DNA of 27,941 bases from Phlegmacium glaucopus (lineage: Eukaryota; Basidiomycota; Agaricomycetes; Agaricales; Cortinariaceae). Below are positions 1 through 8,689 of the stretch, piece after piece; within the stretch, counting starts at the first letter, position 1, and the number at the start of each line of letters is the position of its first letter. The notes beneath the pieces were generated by a model. The model was not told the origin of the DNA. It ran no database searches and saw only the letters and a list, made by a program, of their open reading frames with translations. Made by a program: the position numbers and the translations under genes. The DNA lies in assembly GCA_015039465.1 (NCBI GenBank), contig MU130012.1:200336-228276 (forward strand). Reading direction: 5' to 3'.

Positions 1-823
1 ATCTCCACTCCTCCTACTCCTACTTACTCCTTCTCAGAAGTCATTCTGATATCGTCAACTGTCACCCAACTGTCATTTCCTGACTTTTTCGCTTGAGTCT
101 CCCCAATTCCTTCTCCTACTCCTTCTTATTCTCCCTCAGAAGTCGTTCTGATATCATTAACTGTCACCCCTATCTAACTGTCAATTTCCTGACTTTTTCG
201 CTTGAACTCCTTCCTTAAGTGACCTTAAGGTGACTCTACTACTTTCACCCCCCATTCTTACTTAACTTGACTTGATGGATAGGACCATGTTTTCTCGTCA
301 TAAATATGGGATTCCTACTCCGATACATTTTGTTATTTTTCTTTGTTTCATGCGCGACAGTTTCCTTCTTTCTATTTCTCTCCTGTCGACGCTCTTCTTT
401 TCTTGTTACCTTTTCTTTTTCCTTGTTATTTTTTTAGACATTTCACAGTTTCACGCTCTCTTTTCTTCTCCTTCCGTCACATGTATCAGGTTATCGTTTT
501 TATATAGTTGAGGTATCCGCACACCAGTACAGTTTTTACACTTTCCAGGACTCAGTTGTGAACTTTCCGCGTCGGAACAAGGGCTCTTTTGTGATGAACG
601 GGTACTAGGGTACAGCGCGTCGGAACTATTGTGAACTGTGTGACGCTCTTATTAGGAGACGACGACTAAGTAGACGTTAAGGACGAATCAGTACTAGGAG
701 GACCTGAAGGATTTAACAGTATTTCTCCCACCCTTCCGAAGTCCATGGCGCACTTACTACCAAAACCGTCACTTACTATTCTATTCTCCATCTACTCACT
801 CCTATCCCCTGACTCACGCTAGG
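1..823. repeat. Mirror (reversed, uncomplemented) copy of 8140-7428
   Basis: Read right to left on the same strand, this block matches 7428-8140. For example 541-560 is ctttccaggactcagttgtg and 7691-7710 is gtgttgactcaggacctttc, its exact letter reversal. I aligned most of the block (bases 1-240, 270-600, 661-823); it holds with only scattered mismatches and one ~105 bp tandem duplication. Base 1 pairs with base 8140, base 823 with 7428, and base 824 resumes the forward copy at 8141. It is therefore an in-place string reversal whose left edge is the window edge. Open frames inside it (such as 272-511) should not be treated as genes. Biology gives reverse complements, not mirrors, so an artefact is likely. 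Confidence 0.93.
28..240. repeat. Tandem duplication, two ~105 bp units
   Basis: Two near-identical units, each containing cagaag...ttctgatat...aactgtcac...gactttttcgcttga, start near 35 and 137. The second shared motif is offset 109 bp, so there are small indels. The homologous segment in the palindrome arm (around 8030-8110, read backwards) has a single unit. The duplication therefore belongs only to this copy and accounts for the ~110 bp length difference. Confidence 0.8.
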
Positions 824-962
824 CTCTTGCTCCCTACCTCTGTGTGATACAAGTCAAGGTTACACCTTCCCTAAACGAACAACAGGGAGGCTTTTGACTT
901 AAAGACTAGTCCATTGCTCTCTGGTTGGTGTTTTATAACAACACAAACAACGATTTATAACG
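824..962 (+). repeat. Forward repeat copy matching 8141-8279
   Basis: Direct copy of 8141-8279 in the left palindrome arm, with one-to-one correspondence (offset 7317), including ctgtgtgatacaagtcaagg and the end atttataacg. Homology stops at 962/963. Together with the reversed block 1-823 it represents one element copy, possibly an LTR or another promoter-bearing end. No primer-binding site or polymerase gene was seen, so the class is open. Confidence 0.85.
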
Positions 963-1593
963 GAGTCTACGGACAGAGAGCAGTTGGAATAGGAATAAGA
1001 AACAGTAGGTGATGCTTGAGCATGAATTGAAAGGTTCTGAGTTCGACACAACTTGGGGAAGGTTATTTGTCTATTTTCACCGTGACGATTCATCGTGCAA
1101 TTGTGGTTGCCAATGATCCACCTTGCTCATTATTTTCGAGGAAGAGTGTAACTAAATAGCAATCATGATGTGTAACGAAAAGGTGACAGCAGTCAACAGC
1201 AGTGACTTGTAATACATTTTGTAAGTTTCTGTTGAGCGTTTCCGACACAACGGTTAGAAATAGTAAGATTCACTAAGCAGCTACATAAATCGGCGCCCAT
1301 ATTTATTACCAGAGTTTTAGTAGCCAAGGTAATCAATCAAGTTTCAAAACAATCGTAGAAAATGTAAAGATAAGATCAACGATAATCATGAGATAAGAAT
1401 CAGATAAAAGATAAATAAATAGAGATAAGAACCAGAGACGATCGATTTCTCAGGCCTATATAGATGGCTAGTAGATCACCATATCAATAAAGATCTCTCT
1501 TTTTTCCTGGCTTCCTCTCTGTGCTGCACTTGTTCTCTACATATTTTCTGAAACACAGCAATATCACTCTCTAAACTCTTCACAGCACCTGCT
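963..1593 (+). promoter_or_regulatory. 5' region of the NACHT gene with TATA-like box
   Basis: This is non-coding, AT-rich DNA between the repeat end and the NACHT start codon. A TATA-like tatatag sits at 1457-1463, about 130 bp upstream of the ATG at 1594, followed by a CT-rich tract (1495-1590), as is common in basidiomycete promoters. I see no open frame of note. The segment also contains runs of gataag/agata repeats (1366-1440). Confidence 0.4.
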
Positions 1594-2146
1594 ATGCCAT
1601 TGTTTTCATTGTTTAACAATTACATCATCACAGGCAGTACATTCAATTTTCACACACCCACATCAGAAGGTCAGTTCAAATGCCCATTCGTTTAACCTCT
1701 AGGTGACACTGCAAATTGTATCTGATGCTGAACAGGCTTCAATATTCTCCACGGAAATATCGCACCTGGCGCTTTTCATGACTTAGGAGAACGCTTTGGT
1801 GCACCCAAATGCCGTCCAAACACCCGTAGGGCCGTCATAGAAAAAATTATGCGGTGGATACGAGACATGGAACCAGAGGACGACATTTTGTGGCTTTATG
1901 GGTCCGCAGGAGCTGGAAAATCAGCTTTTGCTGAAACAATTGCAGAGCTATGCGCTAAACTTGAACTCCTCGTCACCAGCTTTTTCTTCGCTGGGACAAA
2001 CCCATCCCGAAATAACGAGAAACACCTGATTTCTTCAATCGCATATCGGCTTGCACTTTCCATACCAGCGACTCGAACTTACATTGAATCCGTGGTCCAA
2101 AATGACCCTGAAATAATAAACAAGTCTTTGGAGACTCAAATAGAAA
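1594..2146 (+). pseudogene. NACHT NTPase gene, 5' part (exons 1 and 2)
   Basis: 5' half of a fungal NACHT P-loop NTPase, the STAND class often used in non-self recognition. Exon 1 (1594-1669) encodes a short hydrophobic N-terminus ending in phase 1. The intron 1670-1735 (gtcagt...aacag) rejoins a Gly codon, giving GFNILHGN, then HDLGERFGAPKC, the usual entry into this family. The Walker A motif GSAGAGKS falls at about residues 81-88 (DNA from 1900). The frame is lost where an element begins at 2147, just after SLETQ; the protein resumes at 5310. The intron phase agreement and the family-like N-terminus support the 1594 start over the in-frame ATG at 1849. Only the NACHT core is left, and no C-terminal repeats (WD40, ankyrin, TPR) are visible. 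Confidence 0.8.
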
Positions 2147-2171
2147 TCAGGAAAACTGTCATTTATTATTA

Positions 2172-2300
2172 GGTCAGGGTTATGCTACAGAGCCCAAATT
2201 AGGCTTGATAGGTCACCATAGGTTCTGCTGCTCCAACATAGGCCTTGTTAGGTCCCAATAGGTTCAGTGGTTTCATTATGGGCCTTGGTAGACTATGTAG
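2172..2300 (+). repeat. Left subterminal TAGGY repeats
   Basis: Repeated taggtc, taggct, taggcc and taggtt motifs run inward from the left terminus at about 10-25 bp spacing. They match those at the right end in inverted orientation, which suggests binding sites for the mobilising transposase. Confidence 0.55.
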
Positions 2301-2399
2301 TAATCAATGCATATTTTTCTTACTTTTTTTCAAGCTAAGGCTGAATGGATAAAAAACCAATATGTAGTACATTAATTAAATTAATCAGGCCCACTACAA

Positions 2400-3440
2400 G
2401 AGTAACTAGACATATGCATGTAAATGGGTGAAGAAAGTCCGAATATGTAATAATGTAAGTACTTGTTCAAAAATCGCAGACATCAATGATCAAGCTTACA
2501 GCGGCCTGACAAAATTTTGTGAAGTCAATTCAAACTCAGAAAATTCATGTGGTTATGTTTGTTGTATGTTGAACTTCAACGTCAACCAAACAAACTGTGC
2601 CTTTTCCTTCCCAATCACCACGTCACCTGCCACCACCTTCCTCTCTGTATTCGACCATGGCTGGCCGTTGACCACCATATTATGTGCATAAGGCTTGGCC
2701 GCCTTGTTGCTGTTCTTGCAGGCCATGAACCGAGAAACCATGAGCCGCGAACGACCCTGACACAACCCCACTGACCCCACATACAGAAAACCACGGCGCA
2801 GGTACGTACTATGAAACCCCATGCCACATTGTAATGACAACCACAATGCCGCAACGACACCACCCCTGCTCTAACTGGGGGGCCACAGGTATGTGCCAGG
2901 CCATGCACGTCCTATGCAGCTGACCCACCCCCATTCCCATTCTTGCCCAGAAAACGATGCTGCAGGAATGTCGACAACGAACCCAACCCCCCATGGCCCC
3001 TTGAAAAACATGACAACTAGCAGCAACGCAACAACCATCACCGTGTCATCGCCATCGCCTTCGTGGGTCATGAACAACCAACAAACTCCAAATGACCATG
3101 GTGAGGTAAGAGGTTGAAGCAGAGAGATGTGCAAGGCACCAGGTACGTGGCCACCACACCCCATTCGACCTGTCTGACCACCACACCCCATTTTTGTACA
3201 AAAAACGATGGCGCAGATACGAAACCCATGCCAACCCACGCACAACCTACATGAACAACGACGAGAATAACACCACCGCCGGCCTATCCCCTGCCATAGC
3301 CACAAAGACCACAGGTTCGTGGTTCAACCACCCCATGAGGCTTAGCTGACCACCCCCAATCACCCCTCACACAGATACAACAATCTTGTTCGCTCACGGT
3401 GCTCTGTAAGTCACCTCTCCTGTGAAGAGGTCTTTGCTGT
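2400..3440. repeat. C/A-rich internal region with degenerate ~190 bp repeats
   Basis: No credible gene. The overlapping open frames on both strands here come from C- and A-rich composition. From about 2780 to 3340 a unit recurs about three times, containing ...agaaaacgatg(g/c)(c/t)gcaggtac..., followed by a tract ending in ggtatgtg/ggtacgtgg/ggttcgtgg and ctgacccaccccc-like sequence. Copies are diverged and spaced roughly 150-200 bp. This is internal filler of the 2147-5309 element. Confidence 0.5.
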
Positions 3441-3448
3441 AAGCCACC

Positions 3449-3672
3449 TAATCTGATCAGATCTGATCAGAATTGGTCAGAATTTTTATCACCCCAAATG
3501 GCAGTAATACAGCCAATTTATCTGACCAGATTCTGACTAGATCTGATCAGAAAGACCGGATCTGATCTGATCTGACTAGATCCAAGTCCAACCAATTTCT
3601 AAGCAGAATCTGACCAATTTCTGAGCAAATCTGACCAGAATCCGAGCAGAATTGAGTTAGATCAAGCTTAGG
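3449..3672. repeat. Left block of TCTGATCAGA-type repeats
   Basis: Dense, imperfect repeats of the self-complementary 10-mer TCTGATCAGA and variants (tctgaccaga, tctgagcaga). They form the left inverted end of the nested element and mirror the block at 4760-4876. Confidence 0.75.
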
Positions 3673-3960
3673 AGAATCACCTGACTTTACTAGAAAAATA
3701 ATATAATCATATAATATTCAGATGGCAATGCCTTGTTGCCATCAAAATCGTGTATTTTGTTCATTGCAAGGGGTATGATCACATGACCACATGTGATGTG
3801 CACATCAGTGTTTGTTGAATTCGTCTTCTGTTTCTCACACCACCACCACACCCGTTTTCACAACCAGCAACGGTAACCCCCCCTCACCAGAGGGGGATTT
3901 TTTTATTTCATTCTATTTTACCTCTACTTACAGATTATAATAGGTCATGTACGACGTCAA

Positions 3961-4600
3961 CGACGACAAATGCACGTGTACCACGACAAATACACATGTA
4001 TGATGATGAATAGGCGCCTACGACGATGAATACACATGTACAACGACGAATACATGTGTACAACGGCAAATAGGTGCCTACGACGAGGAATACGCGTGTT
4101 GGATGATGAATAGGCGCCTACAACGACAAATACACATGTACAATGACGAATAGGCACCTACAACGACACCTACACGTGTGCGACGACGAATAGGCGCCTA
4201 CGACGACAAATGCACGTGTACAACCACGAATAGGCGCCTACGACGACAAATACATGTGTACGACGACAAATACACGTGTATGACGACGAATAAGCACCTA
4301 CGACGACGAAAACACGCATACGACGACAAATAGGCGCCTACGACGACAAATACGCGTGTACGATGACGAATACACGTGTATGACGACGAATAGGCGCCTA
4401 CAACGACAAAAACAGATGTATGATGACAAAAACACGTGTACAACAACAAAAACGTGTGTATGACAACGAATAGGCGCCTACGACGACTATTATGGGTATA
4501 CAACGACAATTATGGGTATACAACGGCGAATACACACGTATGACGACGAATAGGCACCTATGATGACGAATACACATGTATGACAATGAGTACATGTCCT
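3961..4600. repeat. 32-unit, 20 bp array of two alternating palindromic 10-mers
   Basis: Thirty-two consecutive units of exactly 20 bp, with no indel over 640 bp. Each unit is a 10 bp spacer (consensus cgacgacgaa) plus a 10 bp box. Box A is TACACGTGTA (18 units incl. variants) and box B is TAGGCGCCTA (11 units incl. variants); both are perfect palindromes. Two units (27, 28) carry tatgggtata and the last is degenerate. B boxes never occur next to each other. Variants are mostly CG changed to TG or CA. Box A contains CACGTG, the classic E-box core bound by bHLH proteins. The 20 bp period puts every box on nearly the same DNA face. Open frames across the array are composition artefacts. Confidence 0.95.
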
Positions 4601-4759
4601 TATTCCCCCTACAATGATAATGATGGGGGGCTTATTTTTTATTTATTTGTAGATTACAACAATGAGACCAGTAACCCCTCCTTATTGGGGATTTTTTTAA
4701 TTTTTTTAATAGGCTATTAGTATTAATGAAATAAATAATATTTTTATCCAAGAAAGTTG
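4601..4759. other. AT-rich spacer flanking the 20 bp array
   Basis: No gene. It has cccct/gggg runs and ggggattttttt at 4686-4697, echoed on the left flank at 3893-3904 (gggggattttttt). Similar agattacaa/agattataa strings sit on both sides of the array (3932 and 4651). They look like short flanking repeats of the array unit. Confidence 0.4.
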
Positions 4760-4876
4760 CCCTTAGAATTTGATCAGATTCTAGACTCTGATCAGAACTG
4801 TTCAGAACTGCTCAGATTCTGATCAGAATTGCTTGGAATCTGAGCAGTTCTGATCAGATCTGATCAGATCTGGTGG
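4760..4876. repeat. Right block of TCTGATCAGA-type repeats
   Basis: Same motif as 3449-3672, in inverted arrangement, ending ctgatcagatctggtgg. It is the right terminus of the nested element. Confidence 0.75.
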
Positions 4877-5309
4877 GGGACAGAAAAGTACTGCCTGTGA
4901 ACTGTTGCCCGGCGCTGTACTTATTTCTCTATTTAAGAAACACGTCAAAGTATCCAAAGGCATTCCTAAAGCCACGAACATTTCGGGTGCCGGGGTTGAA
5001 GCTTCAAAGCAGGAATGAGATGGACTAGTACTGTAGCTGTAAATTAGATTTGTATATACCCTTGCCACCTGTCCTATTTAGCTATATCATTACTAATTCA
5101 TGTTATCATTTACTACCTATACTGCCTACCTTGCCTAAGAAACCCAAACTGGCCTAATAGACTACACCTACTTGAAACTAATGAGACCTAATGAGGCCTA
5201 TATTTCTGGTGAGATGCCTAACAGTACCTATATAGTAGGGGGTTGCCTAACCTGCCAATTGACCTATGTAGGTCTATGTAGCCTACATAGGTATCTGCCG
5301 TTTTCCTGA
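4877..5309. repeat. Right end of the 3.16 kb element, with TAGGY subterminal repeats
   Basis: 4877-5090 is unremarkable, with a minus-strand open frame of 81 codons lacking family features. From about 5120 to 5300 the minus strand shows around a dozen TAGGC/TAGGT motifs, followed by the terminal repeat ending at 5309. Also present is a short palindrome, ctatgtaggctacatag-like, at 5270-5292. Confidence 0.55.
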
Positions 5310-5698
5310 TGGAAACGCTCATCATCCGGCCTTTGGAGAAGGCCTGTGCCACTGTCCATCCCACCGTTACAAAACAATGGCCAAGACTCATCATTATAGA
5401 TGGCCTTGACGAATGTAATAGTCCTTTGATTCAATCCTCCATTATCCGTGTATTCTCAAGGGCTCTTCATTGCATCCAATTCCCACTCATCCTTCTCGTC
5501 ACCAGCTGTCCAGAGTCACATATCCGAAATGCTTTTAACCTTTTGGACAACTCTTTCCACATTGCCTTAAATGACTCATATGAACTAGATGCTGATATCA
5601 AGGCATTTCTCTTGAGCCGTTTTGAGGAAATCAAAGAGAGACACCCACTTGCAACCATTATTCCTAGATTGTGGCCATCTGAAGAGATCATTGATTGA
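5310..5698 (+). pseudogene. NACHT NTPase gene, 3' part
   Basis: Continuation of the NACHT domain interrupted at 2147. ETLIIRPLEKA follows SLETQ from the left half. The Walker B-type motif LIIIDGLDE lies around 5384-5413 (DGLDE from 5399). LLVTSCPESHIRNAF corresponds to the sensor region, and DSYELDADIKAFLLSRFEEI is the usual downstream helix. The frame ends at a TGA (5696-5698), but LVTYVSPLCP continues in the same frame to about 5740, and relatives typically have a residue plus LV here. The stop is therefore best read as CGA changed to TGA. Beyond 5740 nothing like a NACHT C-terminus is seen, so the gene is truncated as well as split. Confidence 0.8.
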
Positions 5699-5962
5699 CT
5701 AGTCACATATGTTAGCCCACTTTGTCCATCTCAGACGGAAGAGCGAAGTGTCATAATGTACTGTCATAGACCCAGCAGCGGACTGAGCTGATGCTGGGAA
5801 TATGTCCGTCATTGACCCATAAGCTCATGGCCCCTCAGAGGGTGGGTTGGCTGAGGCGCTCGGGTGAATGTATGAATTAACCACAAATCTTGGGGCTTGG
5901 AGGAACACCCGAAGTGGTGAATGCCCGAATCCTCACTGAAATGCAAAATTGATTTAGGCTGG

Positions 5963-6091
5963 TGCCCGGGATATTATCCGAAAACCAGCCAGAAACATCT
6001 TTTCTGGTTGGGCGTTCGGGATATCACCCGAATACCAGCCAGAAAAGATGTTCTGGCTGGGCGTTCTGGATATCACCTGAATACCAGCCAG
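5963..6091. repeat. 50 bp hairpin satellite, block 1
   Basis: About 2.5 units of a 50 bp repeat whose core is ccagccagaaa-NNNNN-tttctggctgg (11 bp stem), followed by cgggatatcacccga, also near-palindromic. The block was split from 6638-6915 by insertion of the MITE at 6092. Confidence 0.85.
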
Positions 6092-6637
6092 TAGTGATGG
6101 TCAAGGGTAACCCCGGGGTGGGATTAGGCTGACCCTTACCCTTACCCTCCAAAAACCCTTACCCTTGGCTGAGGGTAAGGGTTTTGGAGGGTAAGGGTAA
6201 GGGTTTCTGAGGGGTTGGAGGGTAAGAAACCCCAGCAGGGTTTAGTGCAAGGGTTTGGTCCAAATCCTTCCTCAAGCTTTGTAATCCAAAGGAGCCTTCA
6301 AAGTAGCTATTATTTAAAACATGTTCAGGGTGTTAAAGGTGTTTAGCAATAGATTTTAAATGAAATAGAGAGGGTTTGACTAGTATTTTAAGCTACTGAT
6401 TGTTGTGAAAGCAGTGAGGCCTCTTTAGATTGCTTTTTCTCTGATTTAAAGTCAATTTTATAGATACACAACAGTTAGATCACTCTGATATCAGAGAAAT
6501 AAAAATTCCCAAAAATACCCTGACCCCTCCAGAAGGGTAAGGGTTTTTCAAGGGTCAAAAAATCTGTACCCTGACCCTGACCCTCCTTACCCTTACCCTT
6601 GTACCCCAGGGGTTTCCCAAACCCCTGCCCATCACTA
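6092..6637. mobile_element. hAT-like MITE, 546 bp, with 8 bp target duplication
   Basis: The left end is TAGTGATGG and the right end CATCACTA, fitting the hAT terminal pattern YARNG. The flanks 6084-6091 and 6638-6645 are both CCAGCCAG, exactly 8 bp, the hAT target duplication length; the host satellite itself contains this word, which the insertion duplicated. The TIRs continue imperfectly (tcaaggg / gcagggg...). The interior has G-rich gggtaaggg repeats and their complement in foldback order near both ends, and an AT-rich centre. There is no coding capacity. It is non-autonomous. Confidence 0.8.
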
Positions 6638-6915
6638 CCAGCCAGAAATGATGTTTCTGGCTGGGCGTTCGGGATATTACCCGAATACCAGCCAGAAAAG
6701 CCGTTTCTGCCTGGGCATTCGGGATATCACCCGAAAACCAGCCAGAAAAGCCGTTTCTGCCTGGGCGTTTGGGATATCACCCGAATATCAGCCAGAAAAG
6801 CCGTTTCTGGCTGGGCGTTTGGGATATTACCCGAAAACCAGCCAGAAAAGATGTTTCTGGCTGGGCGTTTGGGATATCACCCGAAAACCAGCTAGAAAAC
6901 ATGTTCTGGCTGGCA
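6638..6915. repeat. 50 bp hairpin satellite, block 2
   Basis: About five and a half 50 bp units (e.g. 6703-6752, 6753-6802, 6803-6852), each with ccagccagaaaa / tttctggctggg and gggatat(c/t)acccga. Because 50 is not a multiple of 3, the two long open frames here repeat PEK/ARK-like peptides in shifted frames. They are not genes. Confidence 0.9.
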
Positions 6916-7427
6916 TTTGGGCGATCCTGTGAGATCTAGCCCACTTAGTGACTGTTTGACACAATTCACGCTGTCGCGCACCAATACTGATTGGTAGCGT
7001 GAGAAGAAAGCTTAAAAGTCGCCATCATGAAAATAAGCGGACTTTGAATTTGCTTACCTATTTTGGAAGCGGCCCTGAATCGCGTTCCTGGTCAACAAAA
7101 CCATTCGTTCAACGATAACCTCCTCATCGCTCATCATATCCTCAATGTCTTCCACTATGCTATCCATCATTTACACCATTGACATGCTCCTTAACATCTA
7201 CCATCCATTCGTTCCTTGGCTAGCGATTCACCAAAGTGATCACTCTACTATTCGCATCGGTCATCGGCTCGCGTTTGATCGCATCTATGGCCCATCATTT
7301 CAAGAACGGCCCGTTTATGGACGCATCAGCTACATCTCTCATTATGTCAAAGGCTTTGTCATTGTTGTTGTGGCTATGGACCCACAAGTCTTTGCCTCAG
7401 CTATCTATCTTGCCATCCCTCGCTCCT

Positions 7428-8279
7428 GGATCTCACTCAGTCCCCTATCCTCACTCATCTACCTCTTATCTTATCATTCACTGCCAAAACCATCATTCAC
7501 GCGGTACCTGAAGCCTTCCCACCCTCTTTATGACACTTTAGGAAGTCCAGGAGGATCATGACTAAGCAGGAGTTGCAGATGAATCAGCAGCAGAGGATTA
7601 TTCTCGCAGTGTGTCAAGTGTTATCAAGGCTGCGCGACATGGGATCATGGGCAAGTAGTATTTTCTCGGGAACAAGGCTGCGCCTTTCAAGTGTTGACTC
7701 AGGACCTTTCACATTTTTGACATGACCACACGCCTATGGAGTCGATATATTTTTGCTATTGGACTATGTACACTGCCTTCTTTTCTTTTCTCTCGCACTT
7801 TGACACTTTACAGATTTTTTTATTGTTCCTTCTTCTTTTCCATTGTTCTTTTCTTCTCGCAGCTGTCCTCTCTTTATCTTTCTTCCTTTGACAGCGCGTA
7901 CTTTGTTTCTTTTTATTGTTTTACATAGCCTCATCCTTAGGGTATAAATACTGCTCTTTTGTACCAGGATAGGTAGTTCAGTTCAATTCATTCTTACCCC
8001 CCACTTTCATCATCTCAGTGGAATTCCAGTGAATTCCTCCCTCAAGTTCGCTTTTTCAGTCCTTTACTGTCAACCCACTGTCAACTGCTATAGTCTTACT
8101 GAAGACTCTTCCTCATTCTTCCTCATCCTCCTCACCTCTACTCTTGCTCCCTACCTCTGTGTGATACAAGTCAAGGTTACACCTTCCCTAAACGAACAAC
8201 AGGGAGGCTTTTGACTTAAAGACTAGTCCATTGCTCTCTGGTTGGTGTTTTATAACAACACAAACAACGATTTATAACG
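7428..8279 (+). repeat. LTR-like, promoter-bearing repeat within the left arm
   Basis: This segment recurs at the window's left end (8141-8279 forward at 824-962; 7428-8140 mirrored at 1-823) and inverted in the right arm. It has an upstream TC-rich tract (7770-7925), a consensus TATA box tataaata at 7943-7950, and a TC-rich leader. tgttatcaagg near 7619 and tttataaca near 8249 could be LTR-type ends, but no primer-binding site or gag-pol is visible. The frames 7145-7561, 7722-7928 and 8029-8214 have no recognised domain and look incidental. Confidence 0.45.
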
Positions 8280-8689
8280 CCAGGTATTTTCAACCACAAT
8301 ACAGACTGTAAACTACTTTTAACGCCGTTTAATGCAGTTTAGCGGAACTACGAGTCTCTCCTTCTCCACCCCGTACTCAATCTTATCTACAATGTATCTC
8401 TTCATAAAAAAATGTTGGGCAATCCACTATTATCAGCTAGGAAATGAGCTTACTTCATTTTTGACCCATACCATCTGCAGGGATGGTTTTGGAATGTGTA
8501 GAACAAATGAGAAGACAAAGAAATACCTTAGACCTCCCATTGACCTTGTAAAAAGACCAGATATCAATTAGTGAAGATTTGGCAAAAAGAGAGTATTCTC
8601 ACAGTGACGTGTTTTCGCTCCCACATTTTCTTAATGTGGGGTGCAATGTAAGCGCCTTGTTTCCATGGCTGATTTGGCTGCACCCGATA

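Larger units (their letters stand above)
3444..4876. mobile_element. 1.43 kb nested element with TCTGATCAGA-rich inverted ends
   Basis: The left end is CCACC-TA-ATCTGATCAGATCTGATCAGAA. The right end reads the same on the other strand with AG for TA, an inverted repeat of about 29 bp. Both ends extend into blocks of TCTGATCAGA-like repeats. The interior holds an AT-rich tract with two small hairpins (3721-3740, 3777-3802) and the 20 bp-period array 3961-4600, bordered on both sides by C-rich runs and ggggattttttt. No protein gene is visible. I could not see a convincing target-site duplication, so the exact ends are approximate. Confidence 0.6.
2147..5309. mobile_element. 3.16 kb TIR element inserted in the NACHT gene
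   Basis: The left end TCAGGAAAACTG and right end (inverted) TCAGGAAAACGG form short terminal inverted repeats. Flanks are TAGAAA (2141-2146) and TGGAAA (5310-5315), a plausible 6 bp target duplication with one change. Deleting the element plus one flank copy restores the NACHT frame (CAA ATG GAA ACG). Both ends carry many TAGGC/TAGGT motifs, like subterminal transposase-binding repeats. No transposase is visible, so it is non-autonomous. It carries degenerate tandem repeats and a second inserted element (3444-4876). The superfamily is not assigned. Confidence 0.75.

Noticed and set aside
272..511. Hydrophobic 79-codon protein
   Set aside because: It lies in the reversed, uncomplemented block; its translation has no biological ancestor.
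2553..3305. Cys/Gly/Trp-rich minus-strand proteins
   Set aside because: Multiple overlapping open frames on both strands in C/A-rich degenerate repeats; no family features.
3957..4595. Minus-strand proteins rich in Arg/Val/Ser/Tyr
   Set aside because: They are translations of the 20 bp array in several frames, with no start context or domain.
3961..4600. CRISPR-like array
   Set aside because: There are no unique spacers; both spacer and box are repeated, the unit is only 20 bp, and the context is a eukaryotic genome.
6120..6600. Interstitial telomere (gggtaaggg repeats)
   Set aside because: The repeats occur in both orientations inside a MITE with defined TIRs and target duplication.
6599..6932. 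Repeat protein with PEK/ARK motifs
   Set aside because: The period is 50 bp, so the peptide repeat shifts frame; it is the hairpin satellite.
7145..7561. 138-codon protein in the palindrome arm
   Set aside because: The twin in the right arm is frameshifted by the 1 bp indel and no domain is visible.
7428..8279. Confirmed LTR retrotransposon
   Set aside because: TATA box and repeat copies fit an LTR, but there is no primer-binding site, polypurine tract, gag-pol or clean target duplication.
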